Below, one piece after another: positions 22,736 through 31,651 of a stretch of 42,754 nucleotides of DNA. The notes under the pieces are model-generated. The model worked only from the letters and a program-made list of their open reading frames with translations, had not been told where the DNA came from and did no database searches. The DNA comes from CAYUUW01 sp964448005 (GTDB taxonomy: Bacteria > Patescibacteriota > Gracilibacteria > UM-FILTER-43-11): contig CAYUUW010000007.1 of NCBI GenBank assembly GCA_964448005.1, forward strand, positions 1 through 42,754, read 5' to 3'. How positions within the stretch are numbered: the stretch's first letter is position 1; each line of letters begins with the position of its first letter. Position numbers and translations under genes: made by a program.

Positions 22736-24100
22736 ATGCCGGAATCCCTCGATTTGGTCCCAAAGGCTGCCCCACCCCCTGCTCTGGAGGCTCAGGCGAA
22801 GGAGGCCTTTGAGGCAAAGGACTGGAGGCGCTGCGTGGATCTGGCGCTGCGCCTGCATGCCGAGCAGCCGGAAAGCCAGTCAGCCGCCAAGCTGCTTGCC
22901 CAGGCTGAAAAAGCCTTGAGCCGCCAGCTGGAGGCGGAAAAGGCAAAGAAGATCCAGGAGTACGAATCCTTCCTTGCGGATTTTTTCAAGGCTGGGGAGC
23001 TGGAGAAAATGAATGTCCTCTTGGCTGAGCTTGGCCAGTTGGACTCCTCGTCGAAGGCTTTTTCCAAATGGTCGGCGAAGGCCCACCGGCTTTCGCTTTC
23101 CAAAAAAGGCATGCTCTGGTGGCAGAGGCTCTTTCGCAGCCGGCCTGCCGCCCCTTCGGACCTCCCTGTCCAGCCTTTTCCGCCTCCTCAGCCCTCTCGC
23201 CCTCCGGTCAGCGTCGGCCCCTCTAAGGGCCTTTCCTTGGCGGCGGTTCCCCTGGGGGACGCCCCCGTCCCTTTTTCCGCTTCAGAAAAGCAATCCGCTG
23301 CATCTCCTTCGGAGGGGAATCTTTTCACGCGCATGTTCAGTTCCTCAAAAGTGGACCCCCGCAAGCAGTCCATCATTGATGTGATTGTGGACAAGGCGGC
23401 CCAAGAGAAAGCCGAAAAGAAAGCCCAGGTCGCCAGAGGCAGCGACGAGAAGGCTGCTCGCAGGCTGAAGCAGGCCCGCTTCGCCCGCTTCGCAGGCGCC
23501 TTTGCCCACTTCGCCATCCTCTTTGTCGCGCTCAGCGCGGGTTTCCTTTATGTGAATATCGTGGATGAGAAGAACATGGTGCTGGGCTTGGCCAATATTC
23601 CCGAGAATAAGGCGAGCCGCCTCCATGCTGCGGCGTCCTCCTTGGACGAGAGCAGGCAAAAGGAGCAAGCGCTTAGGCGAGACATAGAGCGTTTCGAGAA
23701 GGGCTATAGCGATCGGCACCAGCAAGTGGTGCAATCGATTGTTGCCGCCCGCCTCAATTGGCCCGATGTTCTGGCCAAGATCAATGAGGTGGCCAATTCT
23801 GTCTATGAGCTCAATGACTTCTTCCAATACATTCAATTCAGTGGCTTCGGCTTCAATGCCGACACCAAGCAGATTTCCCTGACCGGCTCGCTGAGCGATC
23901 CTGCGGGGAAAAACCTGACGCGCCTGGTCGAGCTGGAGGAGGCTTTCAAGCATTACCCTTCGGATCCGAGTCTCCCCAACGACCCTGCCAAACCCTATTT
24001 CAAGGACTTCCAGGAGTCCCAAAGCTACAGCAAGTCCTTTGCCGCCAATGAGGATTCTGTGGTTTCCCGTTTCAGCATGAGCTTCAAGCTCAACCAATAA
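22736..24100 (+). CDS. PilN-like type IV pilus assembly protein with long cytoplasmic region
   Basis: 454 residues. The N-terminal ~100 residues are helical, TPR-like (ALEAQAKEAFEAKDWRRCVDLALRLHAEQPESQSAAKLLAQAEKAL). A Pro/Ser-rich linker (about 140-220), a basic stretch, one membrane helix (about 254-272, HFAILFVALSAGFLYVNIV) and an extracytoplasmic region with coiled coil and a ferredoxin-like part follow. The second half fits PilN/GspL-type proteins that link the motor to the membrane. The N-terminal TPR-like extension is not usual for PilN. First gene of the operon; the next gene starts 10 bp after its stop. Confidence 0.7.
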   Translation: MPESLDLVPKAAPPPALEAQAKEAFEAKDWRRCVDLALRLHAEQPESQSAAKLLAQAEKALSRQLEAEKAKKIQEYESFLADFFKAGELEKMNVLLAELGQLDSSSKAFSKWSAKAHRLSLSKKGMLWWQRLFRSRPAAPSDLPVQPFPPPQPSRPPVSVGPSKGLSLAAVPLGDAPVPFSASEKQSAASPSEGNLFTRMFSSSKVDPRKQSIIDVIVDKAAQEKAEKKAQVARGSDEKAARRLKQARFARFAGAFAHFAILFVALSAGFLYVNIVDEKNMVLGLANIPENKASRLHAAASSLDESRQKEQALRRDIERFEKGYSDRHQQVVQSIVAARLNWPDVLAKINEVANSVYELNDFFQYIQFSGFGFNADTKQISLTGSLSDPAGKNLTRLVELEEAFKHYPSDPSLPNDPAKPYFKDFQESQSYSKSFAANEDSVVSRFSMSFKLNQ

Positions 24101-24110
24101 GCCTCTTCCC

Positions 24111-24821
24111 ATGATCTCTTTCCAGAAAGTCCTCCAGGCGACGCAGCCCTTGGCCCCTGCCGGCCCTTCTCTCCAGCCTCACGCTCCGGAAAAGAAGAAG
24201 CCTTCCTCCGCGCGAGCCAAAGGCCGCCGGGCCGCCTTTGTCCTGGGGGGGTCGGCGTTGTTTTTGGCCCTCTATTCCATGCTCTTCTTCTATCCGCAGA
24301 TGTCGGCCTACTTGAAGGCTTCCTCTAGGCTGCGCCAGATGGAAGCGGAAATAGGGGATTATCAAACCAGCATTTTGCCGACGCTGGAAAAAGAAATGCA
24401 GCTGCATCAGGCTGCCTACCAGGAGCAATACAGCCAAACCACCCAAGGCATGAATCGGGTCTTTCCTGAGGGGGTCAACAAGCGCGATATCGTTGAGATT
24501 TTTGAGAGTTTCGCCGGGCGGGCGGATGTCCTGTATGCCCCCTTCGCCTTCAACTCAATCTCCTTCCAGCCTTCCGTGCAGCAGCTTGGCTACGTTGTTA
24601 CCCCTGTCTCCATGACGATTCGTTCAAGCACGCTCGGATTTCAGAAATTTCTGGATCTGGTGGATTTTTCCGGAGATCCGACCCAGACCGACCCTATTCG
24701 GCTCATGAGCATTTCCAGCATCCAGATCAAATACAACGGCTTGGACGGAAAAACAGGAAAAGACAACGGAGTCACTTTCACAGTTAAGCTGAATGTCTAT
24801 TCCCGCCCCTCGCCTTCCTAG
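24111..24821 (+). CDS. PilO-like type IV pilus assembly protein
   Basis: 236 residues: a Lys/Pro-rich cytoplasmic tail, one membrane helix (about 41-64), a coiled coil (about 65-110, SSRLRQMEAEIGDYQTSILPTLEKEMQLHQA) and a beta/alpha domain. This order and its place between the PilN-like gene and pilB match PilO, which pairs with PilN in the alignment complex. Sequence signals are weak, as is normal for PilO; assigned mainly on architecture and context. Confidence 0.7.
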   Translation: MISFQKVLQATQPLAPAGPSLQPHAPEKKKPSSARAKGRRAAFVLGGSALFLALYSMLFFYPQMSAYLKASSRLRQMEAEIGDYQTSILPTLEKEMQLHQAAYQEQYSQTTQGMNRVFPEGVNKRDIVEIFESFAGRADVLYAPFAFNSISFQPSVQQLGYVVTPVSMTIRSSTLGFQKFLDLVDFSGDPTQTDPIRLMSISSIQIKYNGLDGKTGKDNGVTFTVKLNVYSRPSPS

Positions 24822-24836
24822 CCTCTTTTCAAATAC

Positions 24837-26159
24837 ATGAGCGATCCTTTCGCCCAAAAACCATCAGCCCAAGCCTCGTCCGAGCCTCCGTCCGGATCGC
24901 CCTCTTCCCTTGCTGCAGCCGCTCAGGGGATTGACCATGCCCAGGAGCTCCTGAATGCGATCATCGCAGGGAACATTCCGCAAATCGTGATGTACGCCAT
25001 CAGCTATGCCTTGCACCTTGCCGCTAGCGACATCCACATCGAGCCTGAGCAGAGCACGATCCGCATTCGCTTCAGGGTCGACGGCATGCTTCGGCATATC
25101 GTCGAGTACCCGATCAACATCCACCCTGCGGTGGTTTCGCGCATCAAAATCATGTCCAACATGAAAATCGACGAGCAGCGAATCCCTCAGGACGGACGGA
25201 CTCAGGTGACCACTCAGGACGGACGGGAAATCGATCTGCGCGTCTCCTCGCTCCCTACGGTCAACGGCGAAAAAATCGTGATGCGCCTTCAGGACAAGAC
25301 CACCGAAATACAGGATCTCCCCCAGCTCGGCCTCTCCGGAACGCTTCTCTCGAAAATGGAGGCTTTCACGAAAATCCCCAACGGAATCATTCTGGTCACT
25401 GGCCCTACCGGATCGGGAAAGACCAACACCCTCTACTCCCTTCTGCACAGGCTCAACAAGATCGGCGTCAACATTGTCACCTTCGAGGATCCTGTGGAAT
25501 ACCAGATGGACGGCCTGAATCAGAGCCAGATCCGCCCGGATATCGATTACAATTTCTCCAGCGGCCTGCGCAGCGCCCTTCGCCAGGATCCGGATGTGAT
25601 CATGGTGGGGGAGATCCGCGATCAGGAGACCATTGAGATCGCTGTCCGAGCCGCCCTCACGGGTCACCTTGTCCTTTCCACCATTCATACCAACAGCGCC
25701 GTCGGAACCTTGACGCGCATTATGGATATGGGAATCAAGCCTTTCCTCATCAACTCCTCCATTCGCGGCATTGTGGCCCAGCGCCTGGTTCGCAGGATCT
25801 GCGCAAGCTGCAAGGAGGCTTATTCCCCCAATCCTGAAACGGCGGAATTGGTTCGGCAGGAGCTCCAGTCGGTTTCGCCTGAGGACGTGGATCCGGCCCT
25901 GGTGAAGAATATGGTTTTCTATCGCGGAAAAGGCTGCGATGCCTGTGGAGATCTGGGCTACCGGGGGCGAGTGGGGATTTTCGAAATCCTCCAAATGACC
26001 CCTGGCTTGGCTGCCCTGGTGCTCAAATCCGTCCCCGACACCGAGCTTTTTGCGCAGGCCAAGGAGAAGGACGGGATGACCACTCTGAAGCAAAATGGAT
26101 TCATCAAGGCCCTTTGGGGCGAAACCACGTTGGAGGAGATTTTTCGGGTGGCCCAATAG
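24837..26159 (+). CDS. pilB: Type IV pilus/type II secretion ATPase (PilB/GspE)
   Basis: 440 residues, hexameric extension ATPase. Walker A GPTGSGKT (189-196), Asp box in the EDPVEYQMDGLNQ region, Walker B MVGEIRDQETIEIA, His box LSTIHTNSAVGTLTR, and the tetracysteine zinc site C322-A-S-C325 / C367-D-A-C370. It lacks the N-terminal GspE domain of longer PilB proteins (~560 residues) and begins with a short Ser/Pro-rich segment. All catalytic motifs are intact. No retraction ATPase (PilT) is visible in the window. Confidence 0.95.
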   Translation: MSDPFAQKPSAQASSEPPSGSPSSLAAAAQGIDHAQELLNAIIAGNIPQIVMYAISYALHLAASDIHIEPEQSTIRIRFRVDGMLRHIVEYPINIHPAVVSRIKIMSNMKIDEQRIPQDGRTQVTTQDGREIDLRVSSLPTVNGEKIVMRLQDKTTEIQDLPQLGLSGTLLSKMEAFTKIPNGIILVTGPTGSGKTNTLYSLLHRLNKIGVNIVTFEDPVEYQMDGLNQSQIRPDIDYNFSSGLRSALRQDPDVIMVGEIRDQETIEIAVRAALTGHLVLSTIHTNSAVGTLTRIMDMGIKPFLINSSIRGIVAQRLVRRICASCKEAYSPNPETAELVRQELQSVSPEDVDPALVKNMVFYRGKGCDACGDLGYRGRVGIFEILQMTPGLAALVLKSVPDTELFAQAKEKDGMTTLKQNGFIKALWGETTLEEIFRVAQ

Positions 26160-26201
26160 AGTCCTGAATCCGCTCTTGATCCTAAAACCCATTCTATTTC
26201 T

Positions 26202-27359
26202 ATGCCTCTTTCCTCTATCCATATCGGCACAACGCTGGATCAGGCCAAGCCTCAGCCTCAGGACTTTTCCCTCCGTTTTGTCCGAGCCAAGCCTATGGGC
26301 TTTTTGGAGCGCCTCAATGACCGCCTAGCCGACCTGACCAAGATCAAGGTTTCCGAAAAAGCGTCCTTCTTCCGCCTGCTGGCGACCATGATCAATGCCG
26401 GAATTTCCATTGTGAAATCCCTGGGGATCCTGGAGGAGCAGATGGAAAACGCCCACATGAAGAAGATCCTGAGGCGACTGGTTGATACGATCGAAGCCGG
26501 AGGAAGCTTTTCCGAGGCTCTTTCCGCCTTCCCCGATCAGTTCAGCGAGGCTCAAGTGGGCATGGTGGAGGCTGGGGAGGCTTCCGGAAAGCTGAAAACG
26601 GTTCTGATGCAAATCGCCGAGGAGGCCGAAAAATCCGCCTCCCTGATCCAAAAGATCAAGTCCGCAATGATCTACCCTTCGGTGGTCATTCTGATCATGA
26701 TCGGCGCCGGCATCGCTGTGATGACTTTTGTGATGCCCAAGATCAAAGACATGTTCCAGAGCCTTGGCGGGGAGCTTCCTCCCTTGACCCAGCTTCTGAT
26801 CCGCTTCAGCGATTTCATGGTGGAGTCCACGTGGCGAATCCCCAACGCCCTTCTGATCGTTTTGTTCCTGGGTCTTTCTGCAGGACTCTTCCTCTGGTGG
26901 AAGAAGACTGAGTTTGGCGCTGTTATTTGGGCAAGGGTTGTTTTCTCTCTTCCTGTTTTTGGGCCATTGGCCAAAAAAGCCGCCCTCGCTCGCTTCTCCC
27001 GCACGCTCAGCACGCTCATCGGCAGCGGCATCTCCATTCTCAAGGCCCTGCGCATCACGGCCGCAAGCATGGGGAATCCCATTTACCAGAAGCGCATTCT
27101 TCAGATTTCCGACGATGTCCGCCACGGCATTCCGATGGCCGAGANNNNNNNNNNGATCGGGGTCGCCGAGCAGACAGCCCAACTGGACGCCATCACCCTG
27201 CATTTGGCTGAGCACTACGAAGGCGAAGTGGATGAGGCGGTCAAGGGCCTTTCCTCCCTGATCGAGCCCATCATCATTGTGGTTCTTGGCGTGGCTGTGG
27301 CCACGCTCGTGTTCGCTGTCATGCAGCCTATCCTGAGCGCCTCGGATCTGGTCTCCTGA
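26202..27359 (+). CDS. pilC: Type IV pilus inner-membrane platform protein (PilC/GspF), with assembly gap
   Basis: About 385 residues as assembled. Two T2SSF domains: the first at about 50-180 (FFRLLATMINAGISIVKSLGILEEQMEN ... FPDQFSEAQVGMVEAGEASGKL), the second at about 255-385 (LARFSRTLSTLIGSGISILKAL ... EGEVDEAVKGLSSLIEPIIIVVLGV), with three membrane helices. Platform protein that couples the PilB motor to pilin polymerisation. Ten N at 27145-27154 keep the frame by chance: compared with the first repeat, roughly 16-18 residues (seaL...FPpmv...) are missing there, so the true gap is larger. No other defect. Confidence 0.92.
   Translation: MPLSSIHIGTTLDQAKPQPQDFSLRFVRAKPMGFLERLNDRLADLTKIKVSEKASFFRLLATMINAGISIVKSLGILEEQMENAHMKKILRRLVDTIEAGGSFSEALSAFPDQFSEAQVGMVEAGEASGKLKTVLMQIAEEAEKSASLIQKIKSAMIYPSVVILIMIGAGIAVMTFVMPKIKDMFQSLGGELPPLTQLLIRFSDFMVESTWRIPNALLIVLFLGLSAGLFLWWKKTEFGAVIWARVVFSLPVFGPLAKKAALARFSRTLSTLIGSGISILKALRITAASMGNPIYQKRILQISDDVRHGIPMAEXXXXIGVAEQTAQLDAITLHLAEHYEGEVDEAVKGLSSLIEPIIIVVLGVAVATLVFAVMQPILSASDLVS
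27145..27154. other. Assembly gap in the pilC-like gene (10 N)
   Basis: Placeholder run of N; the T2SSF domain pattern indicates that about 50 bp of coding sequence is absent. Confidence 0.9.
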
Positions 27360-27372
27360 TTCTCCGAAACAT

Positions 27373-27401
27373 TTGCTGGAAAAGCCTTGCTGTGCTAAAA
27401 T
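27373..27401 (+). promoter_or_regulatory. Pilin gene promoter
   Basis: TTGCTG (27373-27378), 17-bp spacer, TAAAAT (27396-27401) preceded by TGTGC (extended -10). A separate strong promoter fits the high demand for pilin. Confidence 0.75.
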
Positions 27402-27433
27402 AAGTTTCGATTACATTCTAAATAGAGACAAAA

Positions 27434-28024
27434 ATGAAAAAAGCCCCCCTTCTCCGCCGAACGGCTCAGGGTTTCACCCTGATCGAGCTCATGATCGTGA
27501 TCGTGATCCTGGGCATTCTTATCGCAGCCGTGGTTCCCCGATTGGCCAACGCCCAGGCCCGCACTCGCGATACGGCTCGCTTGGCCAGCATCAGCCAGAT
27601 TTCCCAGGCCATGGAGGTCTACTACGGGGATTATGGCAGCTACCCTCCTGTGGCAACCGCCGGCACCGCAGAGTGTTTGGGCACGGGGGATGCCCATGAC
27701 GCCATTGACGGCTATCTGAAGAACAACGATGTGCCCAAGCCTCCCAATGAGAACGAAACTGTCGCGATCGACGGGGTCACTTGCACAGGCGCTTTTGCCT
27801 ACATCCCCCTGGTCTCCAATGGCTTGGCCAACAACGGCTACCTGATCGCTTCCGATGTGGAGCTGTTCCAGAATGCCAGCCATTTGGACACCGCCACAGA
27901 ATTGGCCACCGTTACGACCAGCACGACCGTCAGCGAGGTTCGTGGAGCGATCGCCACTGATTCCGCCCTGGAATCCGCCGATGCCACCGATGCCTCCAGC
28001 ACCATCCTGGTCTACACCAACTAG
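27434..28024 (+). CDS. Type IV pilin
   Basis: 196 residues. Class III prepilin signal: basic leader then G|FTLIELMIVIVILGILIAAVVPRL, with cleavage after Gly13, Phe at +1 and Glu at +5 of the mature protein. The hydrophobic helix is followed by a C-terminal globular domain with two Cys (about 76 and 116) likely joined by a disulfide, and a Thr/Ala/Ser-rich tail. Major subunit of the pilus built by the four upstream genes. No prepilin peptidase in the window. Confidence 0.95.
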   Translation: MKKAPLLRRTAQGFTLIELMIVIVILGILIAAVVPRLANAQARTRDTARLASISQISQAMEVYYGDYGSYPPVATAGTAECLGTGDAHDAIDGYLKNNDVPKPPNENETVAIDGVTCTGAFAYIPLVSNGLANNGYLIASDVELFQNASHLDTATELATVTTSTTVSEVRGAIATDSALESADATDASSTILVYTN

Positions 28025-28043
28025 GATCTTGTTCCGAAAAGAA

Positions 28044-28084
28044 AGAGGGGCTGCCTTGAGACGCTCAGGGCCGGCCTCTTTTTT
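28044..28084 (+). terminator. Terminator of the pilin gene
   Basis: AGAGG...CCTCT stem with inner TGAG/CTCA pairs, followed by six T; 20 bp after the stop codon. Confidence 0.8.
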
Positions 28085-28150
28085 GATCCAAAGAATTCCC
28101 CAGGCTGCTGGGCTATTTGGGAGGGGGGAGATGGCTACGGTGCGGCCGCC

Positions 28151-30094
28151 TCATTCCGCCAGCTCGTTTCGGTGGTAGCGGTTGAAGTACCATTTGTAGA
28201 TGAGGCTGCTGTCCGAAGGCCTGGCCCTTTCCTTTTTGGCCATCTCCACGCGCTTCAGCAGCTCTCCATGGGAATTCTTGGGGATTTGGAGGTAGAGGCC
28301 CATCGGTCCTTCCTGAGGCTTGTGCGCCTCCTCTTTTCCTGGGGCGAGGGAGAAGGAGTGGAAGCGGTTCTGGAAAATGACGTAGCCGTATTCCCTTTCT
28401 TGTCCCATGGGGGCGGGGGAAGGGTGGGAGAAAAGGCTTTTTCCAAGGTAATAGGGCGGAATCGGCTGGCTGGCGCTGTCCAGGATGCTGCTGGCCAGAT
28501 CGACCTGCGATCCTTGGCTGGCCGCCAGCTCAAGCCTCCTTCCGCTCAGCATGATCAGTGGGATTCTGCCTGGCGGGAGGCGGAAGGAGATTTTGAATTG
28601 GTCGCCTGGCAGGCCGGTGTAGTTGGGAAAGAGCTGGTCGGCCGTCAGCACAATCAGGGTGTCCTCGTCCAAAAGGCCTTCCTCCTGAATGGCGGAGATG
28701 AAATGCTTCAGTGCCTCGTCCAGGCAGCGTACCGATTCCAAGACGGGGTGGTTCGGCTCCACGGAGAAAGTGGGGTCAGGCTGGTAGCAGCGCCCGCCAG
28801 GGGTATGGGTGTCCACCGTAAGAAGGCTCAGGAAGAGCTTGTCCTCCGGCTTGGCGCTCCGGAGGCGCTCCAAAGCCTCATTGAAGACATAGTCGTCGCT
28901 GAAGCCCCACCCCTTCGCCAGATCCGGCCTTTGGCTGGCGAATTCAGGGAACTCCTCTTCCAGCTCCTCCTTGGCGGTGATGGACTGGAAGCCGAATTTG
29001 GAGAAATGCAGGTTTTCTCCCAAATAGTATTTGGTGAAACCTCGGATGAACTCGGTGCGGTAGCCGGCCCGAGAAATCAGCTTGGGCATGCATTCGTGCC
29101 CGATGTTCCGCAGCCCGTTCTCCAGATGGGTGTGGCCGCAAAGCATGGCCTGCAGCCCGTGAAGCGTGAAAGGCCCGGAGGGGTAGAATTCGTCCAGATG
29201 CGTCTGGTTTTCCAGGAGCTGGTCCAAGAAAGGGCTGCTGCCCTTGATTTGGGGATTATAGTGGGAAAGGAAATCCTGATTCAGCGATTCCGCCACAATC
29301 AGGACGATTTTCTTGAAGGGCGGATTTAGGCTTCCGGAAAATTGCTTGTCTAGCAGGCCCTGCTCCACAGCAGCCTCTTCTTCGGGGCTCAAGGGCTTCT
29401 TTTCGACAGGAATGGGGCTGAGGGTTTGCCATATTTCGGAGCCTATGCTTTGCATGGCCGAATTTTCCAGCTCGGAGAGCCTGACCATTTTCTTGCTGCG
29501 GGTGTCGTTGGCGAACAGGCTCACATGATCGTGGTGGAAGGCTCCGAGCCAGTAGGCCTGCGAGCCTGCCAAGAGCACCAAGCCTCCCATCAGGCTTTTT
29601 CGCCTGCGCGAAGCCAGCTGGAGCCAGCTGGATTGCATTTTCCACAGCCTCCAGGCCAAGAAGGCGGCTATGCCGGCCAAGGCGAACAAGGCAGCCTTTC
29701 CGGCGGGAGGGGCGATTCCCCAGAGCAGGGAGGGGCGAGTGGCTTTGAGCACATACCACTGCAAAGGGGATTTGGCGAAAAAATAGTACCCTATGCCCCC
29801 CAGATTGATGATGAGCGTTCCCAAAAAGCAGGCGATCAGAACGGCTTTCAGCCATTTCCTGGGCGAGAAGGCGATTCCCGCCGTCAGCAAGCCCAAGGGA
29901 AGCAGTTCGCTCAAAAGGCGCTGGCTGAGGCTCCCCAGAACATTGCTGAAGAAGTGAAAGTTGATCTGGAGAGCCTGGAGGCCTTGGCTTCGGTAAAGGC
30001 CGAAATAGACCGCCAGCCCGTAGGCCAGAAAAACCCCTCCGCAAAGCCATGCATTGGCCCGATGGGAGGGGTTTGCTTTGCTCATGGAGTTCAT
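28151..30094 (-). CDS. LTA-synthase-like sulfatase-superfamily membrane enzyme
   Basis: 647 residues. Five membrane helices in the first ~190 residues, then an extracytoplasmic alkaline-phosphatase-fold domain. It resembles LtaS/OpgB-type phosphoglycerol or phosphoethanolamine transferases: IVLIVAESLNQDF (metal ligand Glu269), PSGPFTLHGLQAMLCG (Thr310 as the likely nucleophile), LSLLTVDTHTPGG (His430). The final motif, normally (G/S)-D-H, is TADQLFPN, so Asp486 is kept but the metal-binding His is Gln487. It may be a divergent active enzyme or one acting with altered metal use. 11 bp after nusA on the same strand, so probably co-transcribed with it. Confidence 0.85.
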   Translation of the reverse strand: MNSMSKANPSHRANAWLCGGVFLAYGLAVYFGLYRSQGLQALQINFHFFSNVLGSLSQRLLSELLPLGLLTAGIAFSPRKWLKAVLIACFLGTLIINLGGIGYYFFAKSPLQWYVLKATRPSLLWGIAPPAGKAALFALAGIAAFLAWRLWKMQSSWLQLASRRRKSLMGGLVLLAGSQAYWLGAFHHDHVSLFANDTRSKKMVRLSELENSAMQSIGSEIWQTLSPIPVEKKPLSPEEEAAVEQGLLDKQFSGSLNPPFKKIVLIVAESLNQDFLSHYNPQIKGSSPFLDQLLENQTHLDEFYPSGPFTLHGLQAMLCGHTHLENGLRNIGHECMPKLISRAGYRTEFIRGFTKYYLGENLHFSKFGFQSITAKEELEEEFPEFASQRPDLAKGWGFSDDYVFNEALERLRSAKPEDKLFLSLLTVDTHTPGGRCYQPDPTFSVEPNHPVLESVRCLDEALKHFISAIQEEGLLDEDTLIVLTADQLFPNYTGLPGDQFKISFRLPPGRIPLIMLSGRRLELAASQGSQVDLASSILDSASQPIPPYYLGKSLFSHPSPAPMGQEREYGYVIFQNRFHSFSLAPGKEEAHKPQEGPMGLYLQIPKNSHGELLKRVEMAKKERARPSDSSLIYKWYFNRYHRNELAE

Positions 30095-30105
30095 TCTGCC
30101 TTGTT

Positions 30106-31467
30106 CTAAAGCTGGGCCAGGATTTTTTCGGCGCTGGCTTTGCCGATCCCGGGAATGTCCTGGAGCTGGGGCAGGCTCATGCCGGCCAGGTCTGCCAAGC
30201 CTCGGTATCCAGCGGCCTCCAGCTTTTTGATGATCGCCGCAGGCAAGGATCCCCAGGCGCCGCCCGTGGAGGCGTCATCGCCCGAAGGCGCTTCTTCTTG
30301 CTGCAGGGATTGGGAGGCAGCCTCGATGTCTTCTTCTGCCTTCACCGAATCGAGCTCCGAATCGTTGATGCGATGGTCTGTGCGCATCAGCTCCTTGAGC
30401 TTGGCCTTGAACGCAGGCAGCTGGTCAAGGTTGTACAGGTCCAGCTCGTATCCTGTCAGGTCGGAGGCCAGGCGCACGTTCTGCCCGCTTTTGCCGATGG
30501 CCATGGGTCGCTCGGATTCCTCCACGAAGACCGCCGCGCGCTTGCGTACCCTTTCGCTCTCCTCGGAATTGACAATGATGACTTCAGCGATTTTGGCTGG
30601 CTGCAGGGCGGTCGCAATGAACTGCTTGGGGTCCTGGCTCCATTCGATGATGTCCACCCGTTCGCCATTCAGCTCGCCCATCACGCCCTGGATGCGCACA
30701 CCTTTCTGGCCAATGCAGGCTCCCACAGGGTCTATCTTCTCATCCTTGCTCCATACCGCTACCTTGCTTCGCACTCCGGCATCCCGGGCGATAGCCTTGA
30801 CCTCCACTTCCCCTTCGGCGATTTCGGGAATTTCCATCTCCAGAAGGCGAACCACCAAATTGGGATGGGTTCGTGAAATGGAGATCTGCGGGCCTTTCCC
30901 TGTGTAGGTCACCTTGTCCAGGTAGACCTTCATGCGCTTTCCGCTGTAGTATTTTTCGTTGGACATCTGGTCGCGGGGCCCCAGCATCATGTTGTGGCGC
31001 TCCACCTCGATATGAACGGTTCCTCCTTCCACGCGGCGCACTTGGGCGGACATGATCTCGTTCTCCCGGTTCTTGAACATTTGGTAAAGCGATTCCCGCT
31101 CGGCTTCCTGCAGGCGCTGCAGAATGACCTGCTTGGCCGATTGGGCGGCGATGCGGCCGTATTCCAGAGGGGTAACATCGATCTTGATGATGTCGCCCTC
31201 TTCCACGCCTGCGCTCATTTTCCGGGCTTCCTCCAGCGAGATCTCCACATTCGGGTCGACCACTTCCTCCACCACCTCTTTCACCAGCAGCACGGTGGCG
31301 ATGTCCGAATTGTCCCGGAGGATGATTTCGTACTCCTGGTCTTTGTTTCCGAAATCTTTGCGGTAGGCGGTGGCCAGGGCGGCCTTCACGGTTTCGATGA
31401 CCTGCTCGTAGGGGATGTTCTTTTCGTCGCAGATCTGGTTGATGGCGGCGAGGAATTGGGGTTTCAT
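30106..31467 (-). CDS. nusA: Transcription termination/antitermination factor NusA
   Basis: 453 residues: N-terminal RNA-polymerase-binding domain (1-125), S1 domain (about 130-200), KH1 and KH2 (about 210-345; IGQKGVRIQGVMGELNGERVDIIEWSQDP), then an acidic linker and a C-terminal helix-hairpin-helix motif (AGYRGLADLAGMSLPQLQDIPGIGKASAEKIL) in place of the E. coli acidic repeats. Promoter TTGCCG-N18-TACAAT upstream. Usually neighbours infB; here it is 22 kb away on the opposite strand and leads a unit with a sulfatase-family enzyme. Confidence 0.97.
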   Translation of the reverse strand: MKPQFLAAINQICDEKNIPYEQVIETVKAALATAYRKDFGNKDQEYEIILRDNSDIATVLLVKEVVEEVVDPNVEISLEEARKMSAGVEEGDIIKIDVTPLEYGRIAAQSAKQVILQRLQEAERESLYQMFKNRENEIMSAQVRRVEGGTVHIEVERHNMMLGPRDQMSNEKYYSGKRMKVYLDKVTYTGKGPQISISRTHPNLVVRLLEMEIPEIAEGEVEVKAIARDAGVRSKVAVWSKDEKIDPVGACIGQKGVRIQGVMGELNGERVDIIEWSQDPKQFIATALQPAKIAEVIIVNSEESERVRKRAAVFVEESERPMAIGKSGQNVRLASDLTGYELDLYNLDQLPAFKAKLKELMRTDHRINDSELDSVKAEEDIEAASQSLQQEEAPSGDDASTGGAWGSLPAAIIKKLEAAGYRGLADLAGMSLPQLQDIPGIGKASAEKILAQL

Positions 31468-31514
31468 GGCGGCTTGTTACGGTTAAAATCAGACCGCTCG
31501 GCTCTGACTGAACC

Positions 31515-31544
31515 ATTGTATCACTCTTTCCGTGCTTCCGGCAA
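31515..31544 (-). promoter_or_regulatory. nusA promoter
   Basis: On the minus strand TTGCCG (31544-31539), 18-bp spacer, TACAAT (31520-31515); about 48 bp from the start codon. Confidence 0.6.
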
Positions 31545-31599
31545 GGGGTTTTCGCTGTCTTGCCAGGCGGGGAACGGCGCGATCAGGCGAGCGAATTAA

Positions 31600-31628
31600 T
31601 AGACAAAATATAAATTTTATGCTAATTT
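31600..31628 (+). promoter_or_regulatory. Promoter of the 1121-residue protein gene
   Basis: TAGACA (31600-31605), 17-bp spacer, TAATTT (31623-31628) preceded by TGC; start codon 23 bp downstream. Confidence 0.5.
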
Positions 31629-31651
31629 TACATTAAATTCTTTAGAAGCCT

